From assembly GCA_039096225.1 (NCBI GenBank), contig JBBPEB010000013.1, positions 89,501 through 153,500 of the forward strand: a stretch of DNA of 64,000 bases. Reading direction: 5' to 3'. The notes under the pieces are model-generated. The model was given only the letters and a program-made list of their open reading frames with translations. It made no database searches and had not been told where the DNA came from. Both the position numbers and the translations under genes were made by a program. Positions 51,634 to 64,000 of the stretch are shown here, in pieces; position 1 is the first letter of the stretch, and every line of letters begins with the position of its first letter. Source of the stretch: Blastocystis sp. Blastoise. Its lineage: Eukaryota; Sar; Bigyra; Opalinata; Blastocystidae.

Positions 51634-53279
51634 AAAGTAATCATTATTTTCTTTATCTTCTGTTTATTCTAGGCTTTTTAACATTATTTAAAATCTTTAT
51701 TTTCATATAAAACTATCATCCCTCTTGTACTATTATTGACTTATATTTATACACTTTTATCCTAGGCATAAGGATTAATTATATATATATATATATATAA
51801 TTTTGATTTAGTTGTCTATTCTTATATATGTATACAATTTATTTGTAATTTACACTTTATATTATTTATATATATATATATTTCATTTTATTGTAGCTTT
51901 TCACTATTTCATATCTCTTACGATCATTTTATATTCATAAGAATATTTATATTTTCATGTTACTATATTGATTTATTACATATTATTATTCTTTATGAAT
52001 ATAACATATTTTTTTTTTAATGTTTTTTAAAACAATTAATATCCATCTTTTTGCTATTTTTAAACTATTATATAGCCATTCTATATTTTATTTTATTATA
52101 TCTCTTCATTCATTTATATATCTATATATGTAATTTTTTTTTTGTAATATTCTTATTTATATACATATATAATTCACTTGACTATTTATTTTTTTACATT
52201 AATGTTTCATTGTATATTATTTTCTTTTCAATTATTTTCTTTTCAATATCATACTGTTTATTCATTGTATATTAATTGTTTGTTGTTTTTTTTTTGTATG
52301 TATTTTTGTTCTTGAATATATTCAATTTTATTAATATATAGTATTTATTTCTTCCTTTTACACATATAAGTCTATTCTTTTTATTAATATTTCCTTTTCT
52401 AAATATATAATATATATTTACATATATGCTTTTATTATACTCTTATATCAATAAATCTTTATTTTGTTTCTATTATTTTACATTCATTTTCTAGTTTTTC
52501 AATATTTGTAGTTGTTTTTTTTTATTATTTTATTTATTATCATCTATATATAATATAATATATAATGATTTCACTTCATGTATTCATAAATACCCTCAAA
52601 AAAATAACAAATCATTGACTCAACTTAATGTGTATGTTTTGACAATTTTATTATGTTTTATTTATATAATTTATATTAAAGATTCTCTACGATATGTCTA
52701 TTTGTATTCTCTTCTTCATTTGTATAGTTATCATATATATATATTCTTTATTATAATCTCTATCTTTCATAACAATTGAAATACCTCTTGTCTTGTTCAT
52801 ATTTCACTTTTTTTTTCTTTTTATTGCAAAAATAGCATTCATATTTGTATTTTATTCTATTCTCATTAGTTCTCTTATAATCTTAGTTTATTCGTTTTGT
52901 TTTTTTTACTTTAACTTTTTGATCTTTCGAATTTATTTTATCTATAACATTTTATTTTTCAAATATTCAAATAAAGTAGCAAAATAACAGCTAATCTAGA
53001 CATTTCAATGCAGTTATTATTCGTAAAGGAATCAGAATTCAAAGGCTTTTAGTCAATCATCATAAAATATTGTCGACTTTAGAATCTCACCAGCATGAAA
53101 ACCACTATAAGTATGTATTAAAGTAATTATCACGAATTATTGACTGGTTACTATAAACAAAAAGAAAAAAAAATTAAAAAAAATTTTTAATGAAAAATGT
53201 TTCCGTGATTATTAACATATTTTGAATTAATCATAAAAGAACATTATAAAACGATTTATTTTATAAAAATAATTCAATA
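51634..53279. other. Long spacer between the MYB and DDX41 genes
   Basis: 1646 bp, the largest gene-free stretch. It is T-rich on the plus strand up to about 52900, then more mixed. I found only low-complexity Phe/Ile/Tyr ORFs and no RNA gene. Confidence 0.5.
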
Positions 53280-56584
<3,305 letters not shown>

Positions 56585-57358
56585 ATATATATATATATAT
56601 ATATTATAAGAACCCTATATACATGTCTATATATATTGTAAAACTCATTTTTTAATGTTTTATTTACTGTTTTTTTTTGTGTTAGTATTCTATATTGAAC
56701 TTTATTTGCTTTTATTTGTTTTATTAGATATAAGAATACCGTTTTGTATATTCATAAAAAGATCTTTAAAACAATACTTAAAATCCATATATATATATAT
56801 CAATGAGTATTATTTTTTTCATAATATGGAGATTTAGTATAATTATTTTCAATAGGATCTACTATTTATAATATACTTATTATTAGTATTGAATTCCTTT
56901 GCATATACATAAACCAATTATCTTTTTAGTGCATGATAAGCATAAAAACAACAACAAAAATTAAATATAAAATAAAAACAATAAATATATTCCCTAAACA
57001 TTTATATTTGACAGAGTGTAACAGTAAATAAATAAAAATATATATATCTAATAATAGTTAAAGAAAACTTTTAATTAATATAAATTATTTACAAAAAATA
57101 AAATAAACAAAACATAAAATAGTTAAACGAAAATTAGATATATATTATAATTAATAGAAATGGAAATAAACAATAATATAACAACAACAAATAGAAAGAA
57201 AAAAGTTCAAAATTCAAAATCAAGATGAAAGACATATAAATATAGAGATATAAAAATATAAAATATTGTTTTTATATATAAAATTATATTCGATGTGAAC
57301 AAAAAATATTTAGAATATATAAATATATAAATAATGACAACTAGTATATGAGAATAAA
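56585..57358. other. Convergent 3' spacer, DDX41 / CHD-FYR genes
   Basis: 774 bp between facing stop codons; A/T-rich and mixed. No gene seen. Confidence 0.5.

Positions 57359-64000
<6,642 letters not shown>

Noticed and set aside
52793-52987. 64-codon Phe/Ile-rich ORF in the MYB-DDX41 spacer
   Set aside because: Low-complexity hydrophobic composition expected from T-rich DNA; no domain or conserved block.

Overview
This is an extremely AT-rich, intron-dense nuclear segment from a microbial eukaryote. The evidence is spliceosomal GT-AG introns in nearly every gene (about 150 estimated), homopolymeric Asn, and purely eukaryotic families (Listerin, MAF1, GIGYF, RBBP6/Mpe1, DDX41, LSG1, FYR-domain chromatin factors). 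The standard genetic code fits: no stop interrupts a conserved domain. Of the fourteen visible gene ends, thirteen are TAA, one is TAG and none is TGA. The lineage cannot be fixed from sequence alone. A SHAQKYF-type MYB, Fz and putative-Ig (He_PIG) domains and a CHD-FYR protein suggest a protist (stramenopile or amoeboid grade) more than a higher fungus or animal, but this is only a guess.

Layout, left to right. UBR-box E3 ligase, 5' part only (-, 1-2968). TLDc-domain protein (+, 3644-5510). A 1660-residue type I membrane protein made of three tandem units (-, 5832-12233). SLC25 mitochondrial carrier (-, 13074-14953). GIGYF-like GYF protein (+, 15588-19346). Phosphoglucomutase (-, 19659-22352). 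ABCG half-transporter with an Fz-like ectodomain (+, 23398-29922). MAF1 (+, 30821-31896). A 59-residue HABP4/SERBP1-motif protein (-, 32369-32548). Listerin (+, 33714-40994). RBBP6/Mpe1-type DWNN protein (-, 41614-45063). LSG1 GTPase (+, 45373-48869). SHAQKYF-type MYB (+, 49833-51633). DDX41 helicase (+, 53280-56584). CHD-type remodeler with FYRN/FYRC, 3' part only (-, 57359-64000). Spacers are 0.3-1.65 kb; I found no RNA gene, transposon or CRISPR array.

Introns are the most distinctive feature. 5'-proximal introns are short, with ordinary GTAAGT/GTATGT-like donors. Downstream introns are mostly TA microsatellites (GTATATAT...TATATAG), often filled with a private minisatellite or an (AAT)n tract, and are visibly poorer in G+C than the spacers.

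There is no operon logic, but several genes share a theme. GIGYF, Listerin, LSG1, MAF1 and the SERBP1-like protein all belong to ribosome production, dormancy or stalled-ribosome surveillance, and UBR, Listerin and RBBP6 are ubiquitin ligases. The most unusual coding finds are the Fz-ABCG fusion with a degenerate ATPase, the CHD-FYR fusion, and the three-unit surface protein whose first unit has nine introns while the other two have none.
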